From Pelomyxa schiedti (Eukaryota; Evosea; Pelobiontida; Pelomyxidae), in NCBI GenBank assembly GCA_020536535.1, contig JAHLWZ010000351.1:917-64916 (forward strand): a stretch of 64,000 nucleotides of DNA, read 5' to 3'. Both the position numbers and the translations under genes were made by a program. Positions 11,601-23,974 of the stretch are shown in pieces. Position 1 is the stretch's first letter. Each line of letters opens with the position of its first letter. The notes under the pieces are model-generated. The model was not told the DNA's origin. It saw only the letters and a list, made by a program, of their open reading frames with translations, and ran no database searches.

Positions 11601-13878
11601 CACAACATCGATGTTGCGTGCAATCTGCTTGAGACTTGTGGGAGATTCTTGTATAGGAGCCCAGAGACACATGTTCGCACGAAAAACATGGTATCTATCT
11701 TTCTTTTCCTTAAAACACCTTCGTAACACTCACAACAAAAAAGTTAGAAGTTATGATGCGTTTGAAGAATGTTAAAAACCTGGATAGCAGAATGAACACA
11801 ATGGTTTGCAAAGCAGAGCACTGTAGAATGCTTAATGTTTCTATAGATAGAGAATGCTTTTTATACGAGTGTTCCACCAGAGCGATCGCTGCATACTTCA
11901 AAGAACAGGACACCAATGCAGGTAGTCCCTCTCTGTTAATAAATACTCTCTCACAGCTCTTGTAGAACTACATTCGTTTCCTCATTTTTGATTGCTTGTC
12001 CGTCAAGACTGTAAAGCATGTCTTGAAACAAATGAGAAAACTGCACTGGGATGAACAAGAAGTATTGAAAACTCAAATCTTTTTTCCTGTACCACTCCCA
12101 CGAAACTTAGGATTATATGGTGAAATGCCTCCTCAATGTGCACAAGGGAAAATTTGTGAGCATCCCTCTTCTTGCAAGTCTAATCTCCGGGATAGCCGTG
12201 CACCACGACACTCTTGGTGTCAAAGTTGTAGATAGCCTCTGTGAGGAAATTAGGGTTGGCTTAGAGGTAAGGGTCTTCTTTTCTTTTTTAGTATTGTATT
12301 TCCTTGAGTAAATCCAAAAAAAAAAAAAAAAAAAAGCGCAACGACTATTCAGCACAGCAACGCAGAATAATGCATGTGAAGCTTCTCTCGGAACTGTACA
12401 ACTACACAATGTTCGAACACCAACTCATTTTTGAAACGTTGTACCTCTTCCTCACTTTTGGTCATGACAGTATGTGTCCCTTTTTTTTAACCCAGTCCCA
12501 CTCACATTGTCTAGATTCATCAATAGCCTCTGGTGAAGATTTGGTGCTGGATTCCCCACGTGATTATTTTAGGATTCGATTGGTAAGTAACACCGTTCGT
12601 AATATCTGTATAATTAACAGTGGGGAAAAGATATGCACTGTATTGTTGACCTGCGGGCAGTACTTCAGCAAGGGGTCCATTAAGTTCAAGTTGGACAAAT
12701 TCCTTGCGTTTTTCCAGGTTCCCTTATTGCTTAAATCATTCCTCACGATCTCACGCAAATTATAGCGGTATCTGCTCTCAAAGATTTCCTTACCCATGGA
12801 CGTTGAATTTATGGTCATGGATATGCTGGAAGCACTCAGACCCCAGATGATGAGAGTAACTACTGTCGAGGAAGCTGAAAAACTCATACAACAAGTCGAC
12901 GCGGAATACCAGCAACACTTGGCAAAACGTGCTGGAGCCGTCAATTCAAACGGGACACAACAAATGACCACAGTAAAGCCCGTGAACGTTCAAATCACTC
13001 GAGGGAAAGCTGCAACCACCGAAACACCCACCAGTCCCTCTGAAGAGGATACCAATAGCGAGGCAAATACCCAAGTTCAGGCGGAGGACAACGAATTTGA
13101 CCGTGATCAAGAATCCCCTGATTCACCCCAGAGTCAAGAAACCCCAGCTCCAGTTTTGCGGCAGACACGCAGGCCACCCACTTCTCCAGCAGATGAAGAC
13201 TTTGAAAGAGTTCGTTCCAAAAGCAAACTCCCAAGCACTGACGATGTTGTAATTCCCCTCCCCAAACAGGAGCTCAGTCGAGTGATGAAAGAGAGTTATG
13301 CTTCTGGTCACCGACGCACAGAAACATTGAAAGTGGAAATTCCTTATCAAGTTGAAGTAGCAGCGGCGAACAGCTCACATAATACATCCCAATACCAATT
13401 CAAAGTGTTGATGAAGAAAGGAAATAAACAAAAGGTTGTCTTCCCCTTTTTTACACCATTTTTATTGACTGCTTTTGAAATCTCAGACTAAGAATTTGCT
13501 TATACCTGCGACATGCAAGCTGGCAAAGGCAACCAAAAACCACACGTCTTCGGAGAAGACTCAACAAGCAGCACTTAAACGTGTGGTGATGAAATCATTG
13601 GAGGTTGACAAGTTGCTATTTTAGGTTTTTTTTACCTTTCAACAGGAAGATACTGTCCGAGATCAAGTTCCCCCAGCGATAGGTACTCTCAACCCCGACA
13701 ACCTCATATTATAAGTTAACTTTTTGGGTTTTAAGGTCGAGGTACATCAAAACCGGCAGCCGAGAGAAGAAGGCAACCTCAATCTTTGGAAGTGCAGCTT
13801 CAAAACTCATTTGGGTGTGCAAAAAACTGTCAAACACAGCCGGGGTCACTCACCTTTCTCCAGGAGGACTTAGTATGA
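8641..13878 (+). CDS. UPF2: Regulator of nonsense transcripts 2 (UPF2)
   Basis: Twenty-four exons could be traced from 8641-8814 and 8882-9139 through 12766-13434, 13487-13603, 13646-13682 and 13736-13878, giving about 1348 residues (human UPF2 is 1272). Order: a Thr-rich N-terminus, a charged EEE/RR/K coiled coil (exon 2), and MIF4G-1 with NTAYIKKLRSITEDQRDSL. A second MIF4G follows, with the acidic WDDEDTRSFYE linker. MIF4G-3 carries RDLIDKA, NRKKLLGTLF, RKDQINIETK, FLGELTKFK, LLETCGRFLYRSPE and CGQYF. Last comes an acidic tail and the UPF1-binding region with MKKGNKQK. UPF2 bridges UPF1 and UPF3 on exon junctions in nonsense-mediated decay. Introns are mostly 40-70 bases. One (11322-11372) seems to use a GC donor, and another (12267-12336) ends in an A20 run. 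Confident by pervasive family-wide matches. Confidence 0.95.
11322..11372 (+). other. Probable GC-AG intron in UPF2
   Basis: After KLCSM the reading frame continues correctly into LEEEFKELVSRKDQ only if 11322-11372 is removed. That interval starts GCATGT and ends TTTTGCAAG. No GT donor nearby gives the phase-0 junction needed. GC-AG introns are a known minor class of the major spliceosome. Confidence 0.6.
12316..12335 (+). repeat. A20 run at a 3' splice site
   Basis: Twenty consecutive A residues lie directly before the acceptor G at 12336 of the UPF2 intron 12267-12336. The exon on each side matches UPF2 without gap (IRVGLE, then RNDYSAQQRR), so the run replaces the usual pyrimidine tract. 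Confidence 0.8.
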
Positions 13879-14371
13879 AGAATCCCAAAAGAAGCTATCA
13901 CACATAAAAATCACCTGGATCCACAAATATTCCATCCTTCCATTGGGTACCTAGAGACACCAAAACCGGCCAATCCCTGGCCCCACATGCAGGGAACCAG
14001 GCCAGGCTTGTTCGTACACAACACACTCCATTCCCCATAATGACAGGCGACCCTCGGTACAGAGTCTGAGGCACACCCCACATCCAAAAAATCTGTTGCC
14101 AACAGTAACGTAACCAAGAGGTCTTTTGTTCCTGTCCACAACACCACTCTCAATCACCGAACCAATTCGGTTACATTGCCATAAATAGCCAGCTTGGCAT
14201 CCCATAAGCGGAACAGTTTCTTTGGGCATAAAAAGCTAGGGCTGAGAAGAGACCCCCCGAGTGCCAACAGGAAGTCCTCTATCACTCAGACATGAGTACT
14301 TTGGGTTACACTAGGGCTGAAGTTCTTTCTTATGCCAGCAACTTCAAATATCACAGCCAAAAAAAAAGGTC
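13879..14371. other. Spacer between convergent genes; weak ORFs only
   Basis: A 493-base interval lies between the UPF2 stop and the stop of the ankyrin-type gene on the minus strand. It contains minus-strand open frames of 92 and 61 codons (14229-13951 and 14083-13898). They are rich in Cys, Trp and Gly and overlap in different frames. I see no domain, no clear splice pattern and no start context, so I do not call a gene, but a small spliced gene cannot be excluded. Confidence 0.35.
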
Positions 14372-16620
14372 TCAGTGGCTCATCATCCACCACAAGGAAG
14401 TCAGCCACCTGGTTTCCTTGGCGTTGGTGTCAGGCACCATGTCAGCCATTGTGAGTCCCTCTACGACCCTGAGTGTGGCTTGAATGTGAAGGGGTGAGGA
14501 CATCGCCAGCGCCATGAGATGTTTCTTGATAAACACTGCATTCATTTCTGGGTACACACGCAGAAGCATCTTCCAAGAACTCAGTGGGAGAATGGTGTCT
14601 GATTCCAGGGGTATCGGTACCTTGGGAATCTTTTGCCTCATGTTAGTGCGGTTTATTGGAAATGTATGTTTGACTTTGGGCTTTGGGCTCATACCTCATC
14701 CAGTGTGATATTGAATTTGCGGATTAACCACTCGGCACAATTGGTCTTTTGTCTCCAGAGAAGTGCCGACAACAAGGGCCTGCCACACCCTTTTACTTGT
14801 TCATCATTCAACTGAAAGTGGTTGAGAAGCCACCTGACAACTTTTCCAGATGCAACACCACCGGTTGCCAGACCCTCAGCAACGTCTTGTGGTGTGAAAT
14901 TGCCATGTGACAGAACCTGTGTGACCTGTGAACTATCTGCACTTAAAACAACTTGCCCGACAGCATGAAACCTCAGACCAGGGTGAAATGATAAATTGAA
15001 TGTGTCCAACTTGAGAAATGCCGTCTTGAAACAGCAGTAATTCAGGTCTTTTTCCACTGCTTCATGTACTGCATTTTTGCTGATATTGCAGAGTGCAACA
15101 TTGGAAAGGAACCACTGCGCACCTTGGGGAGAATTGATGCACGGGAGCATGGAATTTGCCTCGCTGGGGTCCGCATTCAAACTAGCCATCACATGGAATG
15201 TCTTTTCTAACCAATCGGCAATAGCAGTATTGCCGTGATCAAGGGCGTTCTCAAGGCATCTGTAGAGTTGTTGCGTTGTGGGCGGAGCACCTCGTGGTAG
15301 CAGGGCTCTCACAACTGACACGCTGTCTTTGTCATTTCCACATGCTGCTATGAGTGTGCTTTCGTCAACACTCGTACTGGCTGCGCTGAAGAATGTGGAG
15401 AGCCACAGAAGGAATTCTGTGCTCTCCGAATTTCTCAAGGCATGCAATAGGTCACCCACAGTTGGTGTGAGATTAAAACTTTTCATGACCCATTTGAAGG
15501 CCTTCTCCTTGCGGACGCAGTTGTACAGCTCATATTTCTCTGTCACTGAGAAAGAATCTTTGATCCACTGGCACCCTTCTTCAATTTGGCTCTCATCGTG
15601 TGAGGAACCCCTAATGAATGCTGACAAAATTCTACCTCCAACAGAAGGATCCCTGTTTTGTCCATAGAACCACTCAGTGCACCGCTTCACAACTTCCAAG
15701 CTTGGTGTGTCAAAGAAATTTCCCATGCCCCACCGGGAAGTTTTCGTTGCAGTTATGCAGGCGTTCACAACGTCAGTTGAGGATCCCAACCACTCCACAA
15801 CATCAATATGCCCCCGAGTCACCGCACCGTGAAATGGTTCAACAAGCTCCCATCCCTCGCGGCCCACGCCGAATGTTGACATCACCCACTTCACAGACTC
15901 CAGGTTCCCTCCTCGGCATGCATCGCACAGCAAGCTTTTTGCCGCCACTCCACTTGCGTCCTTGATTTCATCCATCAGATCAGGGTCATTAACAGGCCAT
16001 GACAGCGGAACACCCCGCCAACATGTCGGCGTATCAGATGCATTCTCACTTCCGGTTTGAACAAGTTCTTGTGCCATGGCAACATGTCCACCTGAAAGCA
16101 AGTTGCAATTAAGATATGTTTGTATCATGTGATTCACAATTGTGAATACTATATAAATGCTCCCCCAAGTAGAGCCAAAATCTAAAAAAAGCAAAATACC
16201 ATAACAGAGCCCCCTGAGCACAGTGAGGCAATCTTTCTTCATTCTTTGCGGGGTTGTTGTCCCACCGGTGGCCTCGCGCTCATGCATCAGGATCCATTTT
16301 AGGCACCTCACGCTCGCCGCTCTCCCCGCGCACTTCAACGCGACGTAGCGCGACGCACACAGGTGCTGCATGTCCTCGTCCTCGTCGTAGTTCGTCAACA
16401 CGCGCAGTGACGCTCGGCAGGCGCGCGGGACCAGGGGGAAGAGGGCATCCGCGACCTGGAAGGTTCTCACGTGGTCGATTATGGGAGCGGCAGAGGCCGG
16501 CCACTCAGGTCCCAGAACGTAAGGCACTACGACGTGGTCCCAAACGATGCGCGAAATGAGGAGCAAATGCGATACCCGGGAGTCGTTAGGAAATCGTTCC
16601 GGTGGCAACAGATTGCACAT
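14372..16620 (-). CDS. Diverged ankyrin-type repeat protein
   Basis: Three exons are proposed, 16620-16206, 16091-14695 and 14629-14372, giving about 689 residues. The ATG at 16620 was chosen over a longer GTG-initiated frame. Degenerate repeats of 30-36 residues run through the protein, with cores such as CRGGNLESVKWVMSTF, TRGHIDVVEWLG, WLEKTFHV, WLLNHFQL and AEWLIRKFNI. They follow the ankyrin plan (A/C-x-G-H-x-x-x-V-x-W-L), with aromatic residues replacing the usual hairpin. The N-terminus (LPPERFPNDSRVSHLLL) could be an F-box-like helix, but this is not secure. The intron 16092-16205 is 114 bases and frame-neutral, so retention would not truncate the protein. Presumably a protein-interaction scaffold; function unknown. 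Confidence 0.7.
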
Positions 16621-16969
16621 TTTCGAAAGAAACGACCTCTCAAAAACTTTCCCAGAAACACAAAGACGAACGAAAACCACCGCACCGGGTTATAAAATTG
16701 GTGCGCCCCTGGATACTTCGTAGACTCAACTTCAGTGTCAATTCGTACGACGATTGCAATTCGCGTGCAACGTCCGCGGGAATGAAATGAGAGGGAGGCG
16801 CCCAGTGACGTTGTATTTTTTCATTATTCCCCCACTAAACGGATGACGCGTGTTGGTATGCATGTATATTGTGCTTCCACACAAACCTTCACACAATTCC
16901 ACCGCATTGTCAACCAGGGTAAAGTTGTTTCCGCACCACAGTATCTATGGACTAACAACCGCAGAATTC
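16621..16969. promoter_or_regulatory. Divergent spacer with TATA-like element
   Basis: A 349-base region between the minus-strand ATG at 16620 and the plus-strand ATG at 16970. A TATA-like TTTTATAA (minus strand) lies near 16690-16697, about 70 bases upstream of the ankyrin-type gene start, a plausible core promoter. A short in-frame plus-strand stretch from 16862 also has ATGs, so the start of the next gene could be earlier. Confidence 0.4.
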
Positions 16970-17715
16970 ATGGCACAACAATTATCTGAGGAGTTTTTGT
17001 ACACTTGTCCCGCGGGTCAGAAATTCAGAAATATTGCCAGCCCTATCCACAAAAATTTTGAGGCAGTGGCCCCAGCCAATGCGGAACCTCGGAATAGCAG
17101 TATTCGGGGCAGTTCATTGGGATCCCACAAGGACTGGACTGTAAAACAAGTAAGAGCAATCCCACACTCCAAATAGATAGCACAATGTTCAACTCACATA
17201 GAAAGAATACGCCGGACCAGGCCCCACACCGAGAAACAAGTTCAGGTTGATTTAGCCCCATCAAGCCTTCTCGAAATTTTTTCCTTTCGACCCATCATAC
17301 ATCTTCAGGTGCAAATCTTGGGTTTAACAGATGGCGTGATATGACAAAACTCTGTGCAGTGGGTCTTGTCATGAAAGGACCCATTATCCCAGGTCAATTT
17401 GCCGCAAGTGGGAAAATCATACACACGGCGTATGCCCCAAGAGGAGAAAAAAACAAAAATAAGATTCCTCGACGTAAAAACATCGCAGGGAAAAAAAGGT
17501 CAATGACCCCAAAGGCAACCCCCAAGCCTGGACCCTCACCCCCGAGCCCCCCAAAAGCACGAAACCCCAGGGTGAGTCCCAACCTGCTGATGTGGTTCCA
17601 AGAACGAGTCTTTTCCGCACCAGAGTCTCCTCAACACCCCAAAAGAAGTCAAAGAAAACCCGTCCGACGTGTCTCTTTTTGTGGGAAGACAAAATGGTGT
17701 GGAACGAAAAAATAA
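16970..17715 (+). CDS. Uncharacterised basic protein
   Basis: I do not recognise a family. Exons are about 16970-17149, 17203-17239 and 17332-17715, if the frame linking EEFLYTCPAGQKF, EYAGPGPTPRNKF and WRDMTKLCAVGLVMKG is right. The protein would be about 200 residues: an acidic-neutral N-terminus, a short hydrophobic stretch with KGPIIPGQFAASGK, then a long Lys/Arg/Pro-rich tail (PSPPSPPKAR, KRSQRKPVRR). The basic tail suggests nucleic-acid binding or nuclear localisation, but that is inference. A GTGAGT at 17574 could start a further intron, giving a different C-terminus. An AATAAA lies immediately at the stop codon, a probable polyadenylation signal. The gene is convergent with the next one (76 bases between stops). 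Confidence 0.45.
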
Positions 17716-17791
17716 TAAAGGGAAAAAAATGGATGTTTTTTCTTCTCCCAAATGGTACTACACGTGTCTTTCTTCATAGCATTTATTACCC

Positions 17792-20700
17792 TCAACTGTC
17801 TGTTGGGGATGCATAGAGAGAGCTGTTTGTCATTCCACCTGTATTCTCGTATATTGGGTTGGTTGTGGTGCTTGATGCCGTGCCATCCAACAATGAGTTG
17901 GGGATGTACCAGTTGGCTCCGTATCTGATGTGCTGTAATTTGAGGGGTATCAGTGTGATGCATACAGTCAACTCAAAAAAAAAAAAAACCTTGTATAGGA
18001 AGAAGCCAGCAACTGCTGCAGCGGCACAACCAATTGTTACTCCAATGATGGTCCCTGTGGCTATAAGAGAGTTTGTTGTAACTTGGGCATTGCATTTGGA
18101 TGAATCCCAAACATCCCCTCCACAGTTGCCACAGGCATCATTTGTCTTGTTGTCATAACTTCCATCACATCCTATGCAAGAGGAGTTTCCATTGCAAATA
18201 CCACACGCATCATATTCCTCCATTGAATTTGGAACTCCTGGCAACTGCGGTTTAGTACTGGAGGGAAAAGTACATTCCAAACTCTCTTACCATCACATCC
18301 CATGCAGGTAGAATTGTTGCCGCCGCAAATTCCGCAGGCATCCCACTGTTTCCCACTCCATAGTTTTGTGTCACAACCGATACAGGCGATGCCATCTCCA
18401 CCACACACGCCGCATTGGTCATATGTCATTCCAGACCAGGCAGTCCCATCACATCCAACGCACATATTATCTCCTCCGCAGACATTGCACCTGTTGCGGA
18501 GGGACCACAGGAGGAATTAGTCCAAAGGAATCGGAAAAGCTTTCACATACAAGTCATATTCAGCGCCGGACCAAGCAATGAAATCACAGCCGAAGCAGAG
18601 ATTGGTCTCGTTTGCCGTTAGGGGACAGTTTCCACACAAATCATACTGAAGATTCCCAGGTTTTCCGTCACAACCTAGGCATTGATTTGTGCCACCACAT
18701 ATTCCACATTTATCAACTATCTTGAAGTGACTTGTAAGTGAGAAATCATACAGTTATTTCGGACATACAAGCATTGAAAATGGTACGAAGTCACAACCGA
18801 GACATGTGTTGTTTCCAAGGCACACGCCACATTGATCATACTGGCTTCCAGACCATGGTACATTATCACAGCCTAGACATTCGTTGTCTCCACCACATAC
18901 AAAACAGCTTAATCAGAAATTTAGACACAGAACAAGTGGGAAAAGGGATTATCAGGCATATACCGGTCGTATTTCTTGTTTGAGAATGGAACATAATCAC
19001 AACCATAGCATGTATTGTTACCGCCACAGACTCCGCATTTATCATAGGGAAGATTTCCAGGTAGTCCATCACAGCCAATGCATTGATTTGAACCACCACA
19101 GATTCCACATTTATCCTCAACCTGTTCAAATGCTTAATCTAGTCGAAGGTATGGAATGGAAGCCGTACCACCCCTGAAAATGGTACATAATCACAACCCA
19201 AACAGGTATTGTTCCCTGCGCAAACGCCACAGAAATCATAAGTCTGATAGGAGAATGGTACGTCGTCACATCCTACACACTCATTGGTCCCTCCACATAC
19301 TCCGCACCTGAAACTCTAATTCAGACAAGGCTGAGGAGAAAAAACGATACTTATCAATAGCCTTGCCAGAAAAAGGAATGTAATCACATCCCAGGCAATC
19401 GTTCATGTATGTAGGGTCATCAGTGCAGTTTCCACACTCATCGTAAGCAAGGTTTCCTGGAAGTCCATCACATCCAATGCACTCGTTGGAGCCCCCACAT
19501 ATGCTGCATTTATCAACCACCTAGCTTTTTGTAAGGTACAAAAAAATACTGAAATTCGTTGACACACCAAGCCAGAGAAGGGCACATTATCACAACCAAG
19601 GCAACTGTTGTTTCCAGCGCAGACACCACACTGGTCATAAGTCAGTGCGCTTGGTTTTCCATCACAGCCGAAGCACGAATTATGTCCACCACATTCACCA
19701 CATTGGTCAACGGTTACATTTGAAAAAGGCTTTCCATCACACTGCACACAAGAATCATTTCCTGAGCAGATGCCACACTAACGGAGGAAATGAGAAGAAA
19801 AAGAAGATAGTCACCTACAAACCTGATCATAAACTTTCCCACTGAAGCAAACACCATCACAGCCAAAGGCTCGGTCCTCTCCACCACATATTCCACAGTC
19901 ATCCAGAACTTTTCACCTTTAGTTTTAACATAAAGAGAAAACAGGATACCCTTCCCACTGAACGGAACTTTGTCACAGCCCCAGCAGGCATTCGTCCCAT
20001 CACAGACTCCGCACTGGATTTAATTTAGAAAAAGATTATAGATCAAAGAAAGAACCTCACCTCATCGTACTGTCTTCCAGAGTTTAGTATACCATCACAT
20101 CCCATGCAGGATCTATTGAACTTTCAGATGGGAAAACTGAAAAAAAGAAAGAGCAGTACGAGCCATTGCCTCCACAGACTCCACAGACATCAAATTGAAT
20201 AGGATCCCAGATGACTCCATTGCACCCAAAGCATGCCCTATTTCCACCACAGATTCCACAAACGTCGTAAGTCTTTCCACTGTAAAGAACGCCATCACAG
20301 CCCACACAAGCATCAGTGCCAAGGCAAACATCACATTTGTCCACTTGTGCTCCACTCCACGGTTTTCCGTCACAGCCGATGCACGCAAGCTCGGATGGAT
20401 TATTCGTGCAGTCACCACATCTAACATAGGACACAATTTCAGTGGAGGTGAAAGAGAGAAAAAGGAGAGAAACGTGTCATAAAACCAGCCAGAATTTGCT
20501 ACGCCATCACATCCAACACAATCTTTTCAGGGTAAATAAGAGTAACCAGAATTAGTTAGAATTATGCACCATTTGCGCCTTGACAAACACCGCATTTGTC
20601 AACTGTTGCTAGTGACCAAGGGATCCCTGCAAGAATATGAATGGGAGCATATACAGTAAGAAAAAGATGTACCATCACATCCAACACAAGAGAGACCAGT

Positions 20701-23700
20701 TCCACCACACAGTCCACACTGGTCATACTGACGACCTGAGTATGCAACATGATCGCACCCAAAGCAAGAGTTCTGCACATACAGGTTGTTAATCTCGCCG
20801 CCAGTCATAATGGAAGTTACTTACATTTCCGTGGCAAACAGAACAGTTATCGTACACGGCCCCACTAAACGCCACGTTGTCACACCCCACACAGTCGTTC
20901 ATTTCAACATCGCCTGGTTGAACGCATTGACCGCATCGGTCATACACATATGGCCCATAAGGAATTCCCATGCAATCCTCGCATGCGTTTGTACCCTGGC
21001 ATACAGCTATGACATTTGATTGTTGTTTATTTTTGAGCGAGTGAGTTCACCATGGGGCGACAAATAAAGAAGCATACAGCAGTTGTCAAATGTAGCGTGG
21101 GACCACTTGATGCCATTGCACCCCAAGCATTCCAGGCCCGAACCACCACAAACACCGCACTGGTCATATGTCAACGGGGGGACAGTAGCACGCCCATCGC
21201 AGCCAATGCACCTTGATGTGTAGGTTTGGGTGTAAGAGTCAATAAGTTGCCAGGCTATACATTTACACTAGTACTACACAAACAGCCACAGCAAATAAAG
21301 GCACTTTTCCCACAAACGTACTTGTTTGTTCCGTTGCACACTCCGCACTTGTCCCAGCTTGCCTTCCCATAAGGCGTTCCGAAGCAATCAATGCACGACG
21401 TGCCGTTTCCCCCGCACACACCGCACTGGTCGTACTAGCAGACAAAGTTAGTGGTGAAGATCAGGATCAAGAAGAAGATCGATCGTGCAGGAAACACATA
21501 CGGCGGCAGGGGGCACTGTGTAAAGGTAGTCACATCCCATGCACGCGTTGGTTCCACCACATACTCCGCAGTTGTCATTATGCTTGTTGCCATACGGAAC
21601 CTGCTGGCAATCCAAACCTGATTGGTGAATGTGAGTGTTCTATGTGGAAGCCAACTGTGTGTGGCATCTACTTACTACTAGTACTAGTAGTAAGTAGGAC
21701 TGGGTGGCTACATACAGGCGTTTGTGCCGTTGCAGACTCCGCACAGGTCGTACCTGTTGTGTGACTGGTTGGTGATGGGAATACAGAATGATGAATGGGG
21801 GATCACATTGCCATGACTGGGGTTCCAAAGCATCCGTAGCACGTGGAATTGTCGCCGCCGCACACTCCACATGCATCCACTTTGGCGTGGCCATTCAGGT
21901 TTCCGTAGCAATCCAGGCACGATGTCCCTGAGCCTCCACATATTCCGCATATATCCACCACTCTGATGTTCAAAAAAGGAGGAGTTGCAGTTAACTCTTA
22001 ACTGTCAGAAGCTTATTTACTCACGTTATTCCGTAAGGAACACCCTTGCAATCCAAACATTGATTCGAATCCGCCAGTGTAACGCATATCTGACACTTGT
22101 CCATAATTTTCCCAGAGTTCACAACATGGTCGCAACCTTCGATTCCTCAGAATTATTCTATGATACATTATTTGCTTACCGTAACAGGGGAATACACTAT
22201 CCACTACAATGGTTGCAACACCCCATCCAAGGACATTCAAGTAAATCGTTGTATTATGTACGGCAGTTCTATGGCAATGTAAGTACTAAGGTCATGTTTT
22301 CTAAGGCTACGTTGCAAGTAATTTCACATTGAAGATGTAGGTATTGTAGGGCGTTACACTTGTGTAAGTGGATGGAGAGATTGACTGGACATAGCCGTAT
22401 GTATCTGTAGCAACCACCATCTGAAGAGTGTTACTAATAAAACCTGGTGTAAGTAACTTACAGTTAGTGTTGAAGCAAGCACACTAAGACCCTGCAAGAT
22501 ATAGGGGACAACATTGGAGCTATCTGATGCGATCAAAAACACATTCCCGTAGCTACATCAAAACGTTAGAAAAGCTGATTCCCTTGAGGACTGAATTACC
22601 CAAATGAAGTGATCAAAGAATTATACTGACTCATCACTGAGGTAGTATAGGAACCTCCATCGTTGATAATTCCAAACACAGGGTATATGTTTGCGCCCTT
22701 GATGTGTGTAGTGAGAGTCGCCACAGAAGGATAGTCTTCGCCTTATGTACATGTAAGTGCACCCGAAAAAAAAACCTGAAGTACCTGTGCCATAATACTG
22801 GCATTGATTAACTGTATTGCCAGCTGCATCTAAAATTACACCTACAGGATAGCACGGCGGAGTCATGCAATCATCCACGCAATCATAGTTATTTGCTGGT
22901 AAATAGGCGAGAGATGTCTGTCCACTAGCAGCTTGACATTGATATTTGTTCTCTTGTGCATAATGGAAGTTGGCATCCGTTATTGTGAAAAACATCTAAT
23001 AGGCAAAGGTAAGTTTTACAAGTGAGCACACTGACGGACCTTCAGGGAATTTGTTCTCCAGCCATACTTCCCCTGCATGTTGCAAGTTGCCTGCGCAAGC
23101 GGAACAAGTTGTGACTCGGGTCCATCATAGCCCCATCCAATCACAGTTTCCTGAGCGCTTATTAGTTCAAGCCGAAGAGGATGGAATGTGCTTACTGCCA
23201 CTTTCGCCTGCAAGGCATTGTAACTATTCTGCAGGGGTGCTAGGGCCCAGAAGTCATTATCTACTGCTGCCATAGAACCCCAATCCCCTGAGTACAGGAC
23301 CGGCTTGTCTCCAAACGTGTTGTAGGCAAAATTGGCCTGAGGCCTAGAACTCCGGACTTGTGATATGATCCGCGGAATAAGCATGGCAACCATTTGTACA
23401 TCTGGTGTCATACTGCCCGTGATATCCTGTTTCCTGGTGATTTGAAATGCCATCTTTTGGGAAAGAACCTGACTGATCCAAAGATCAAGAGACTGCAGCT
23501 CAGAAGGTGGTACATAAACACTGATTGGAACCGTAAGAGCTTGATTAGGCACAAGAAAAACTTCTGTTATTGCTGGATTGATCTATGTGGCGTTGGGATT
23601 ACGGTCATAAGGCATAGTAACAGGAACGAACAGGTGAGCCCGTTGTGTTCCACACAATCTGACTTTGTTGGTACCACCAAGTTCCATTTGAACAAGACCC

Positions 23701-23974
23701 AGAAGAAGGCCCTGAATTCCACATCAGGAAACAAAACAGACGCAGAAAAACCAATCCAGCACAGAGTCAGATAGACATACACACCTGATGCAGTTCCAGC
23801 CATGCACTTTCCAGTTCCAGTGCACCACCCACACCCAGTCGTGGCCACGCAGGAAGTGCACACTCCGTATGTGCACGCTCCCAGCACCCCCACGGCTGCT
23901 CCCATAATTACAACTACAACCATCGCCGTAACCGCCATCGTAACCGACAAGGGTATCGCCCTCTGTGTAGGCAT
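17792..23974 (-). CDS. Integrin-beta-like (Sib-type) adhesion receptor
   Basis: Large multi-exon membrane protein. A signal peptide (from 23974; MVVVVIMGAAVGVLG core) precedes a PSI domain (CTYGVCTSCVATTGCGWC). Then comes a VWA/beta-I-like domain at about 23550-22620 with a MIDAS-like DITGSM, and the later strand DANFHYA as in integrin beta chains. From about 22250 to 18080 runs a long array, roughly thirty units, of a Cys-rich repeat with consensus D-x-C-G-x-C-G-G-x-N-x-C-x-G-C-D-G, interrupted by short introns. It ends with a Gly-rich membrane helix (ATGTIIGVTIGCAAAAVAG), an intron with a T-rich start, and a short cytosolic tail with a Trp and NPIYEN. Sib proteins of Dictyostelium have PSI/VWA, a Gly-rich helix and an NPxY tail that binds talin; this is the likely class. 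Exon borders within the repeat array were not all resolved. Stop at 17792. Confidence 0.8.

Noticed and set aside
12316-12335. A20 run read as the poly(A) scar of a retrotransposed copy
   Set aside because: UPF2 coding sequence continues in register on both sides and the locus is full of introns, so it is intronic.
13898-14229. Two overlapping minus-strand frames as a small gene
   Set aside because: No domain, no supported splice path and a position between two convergent gene ends; left as a spacer note.
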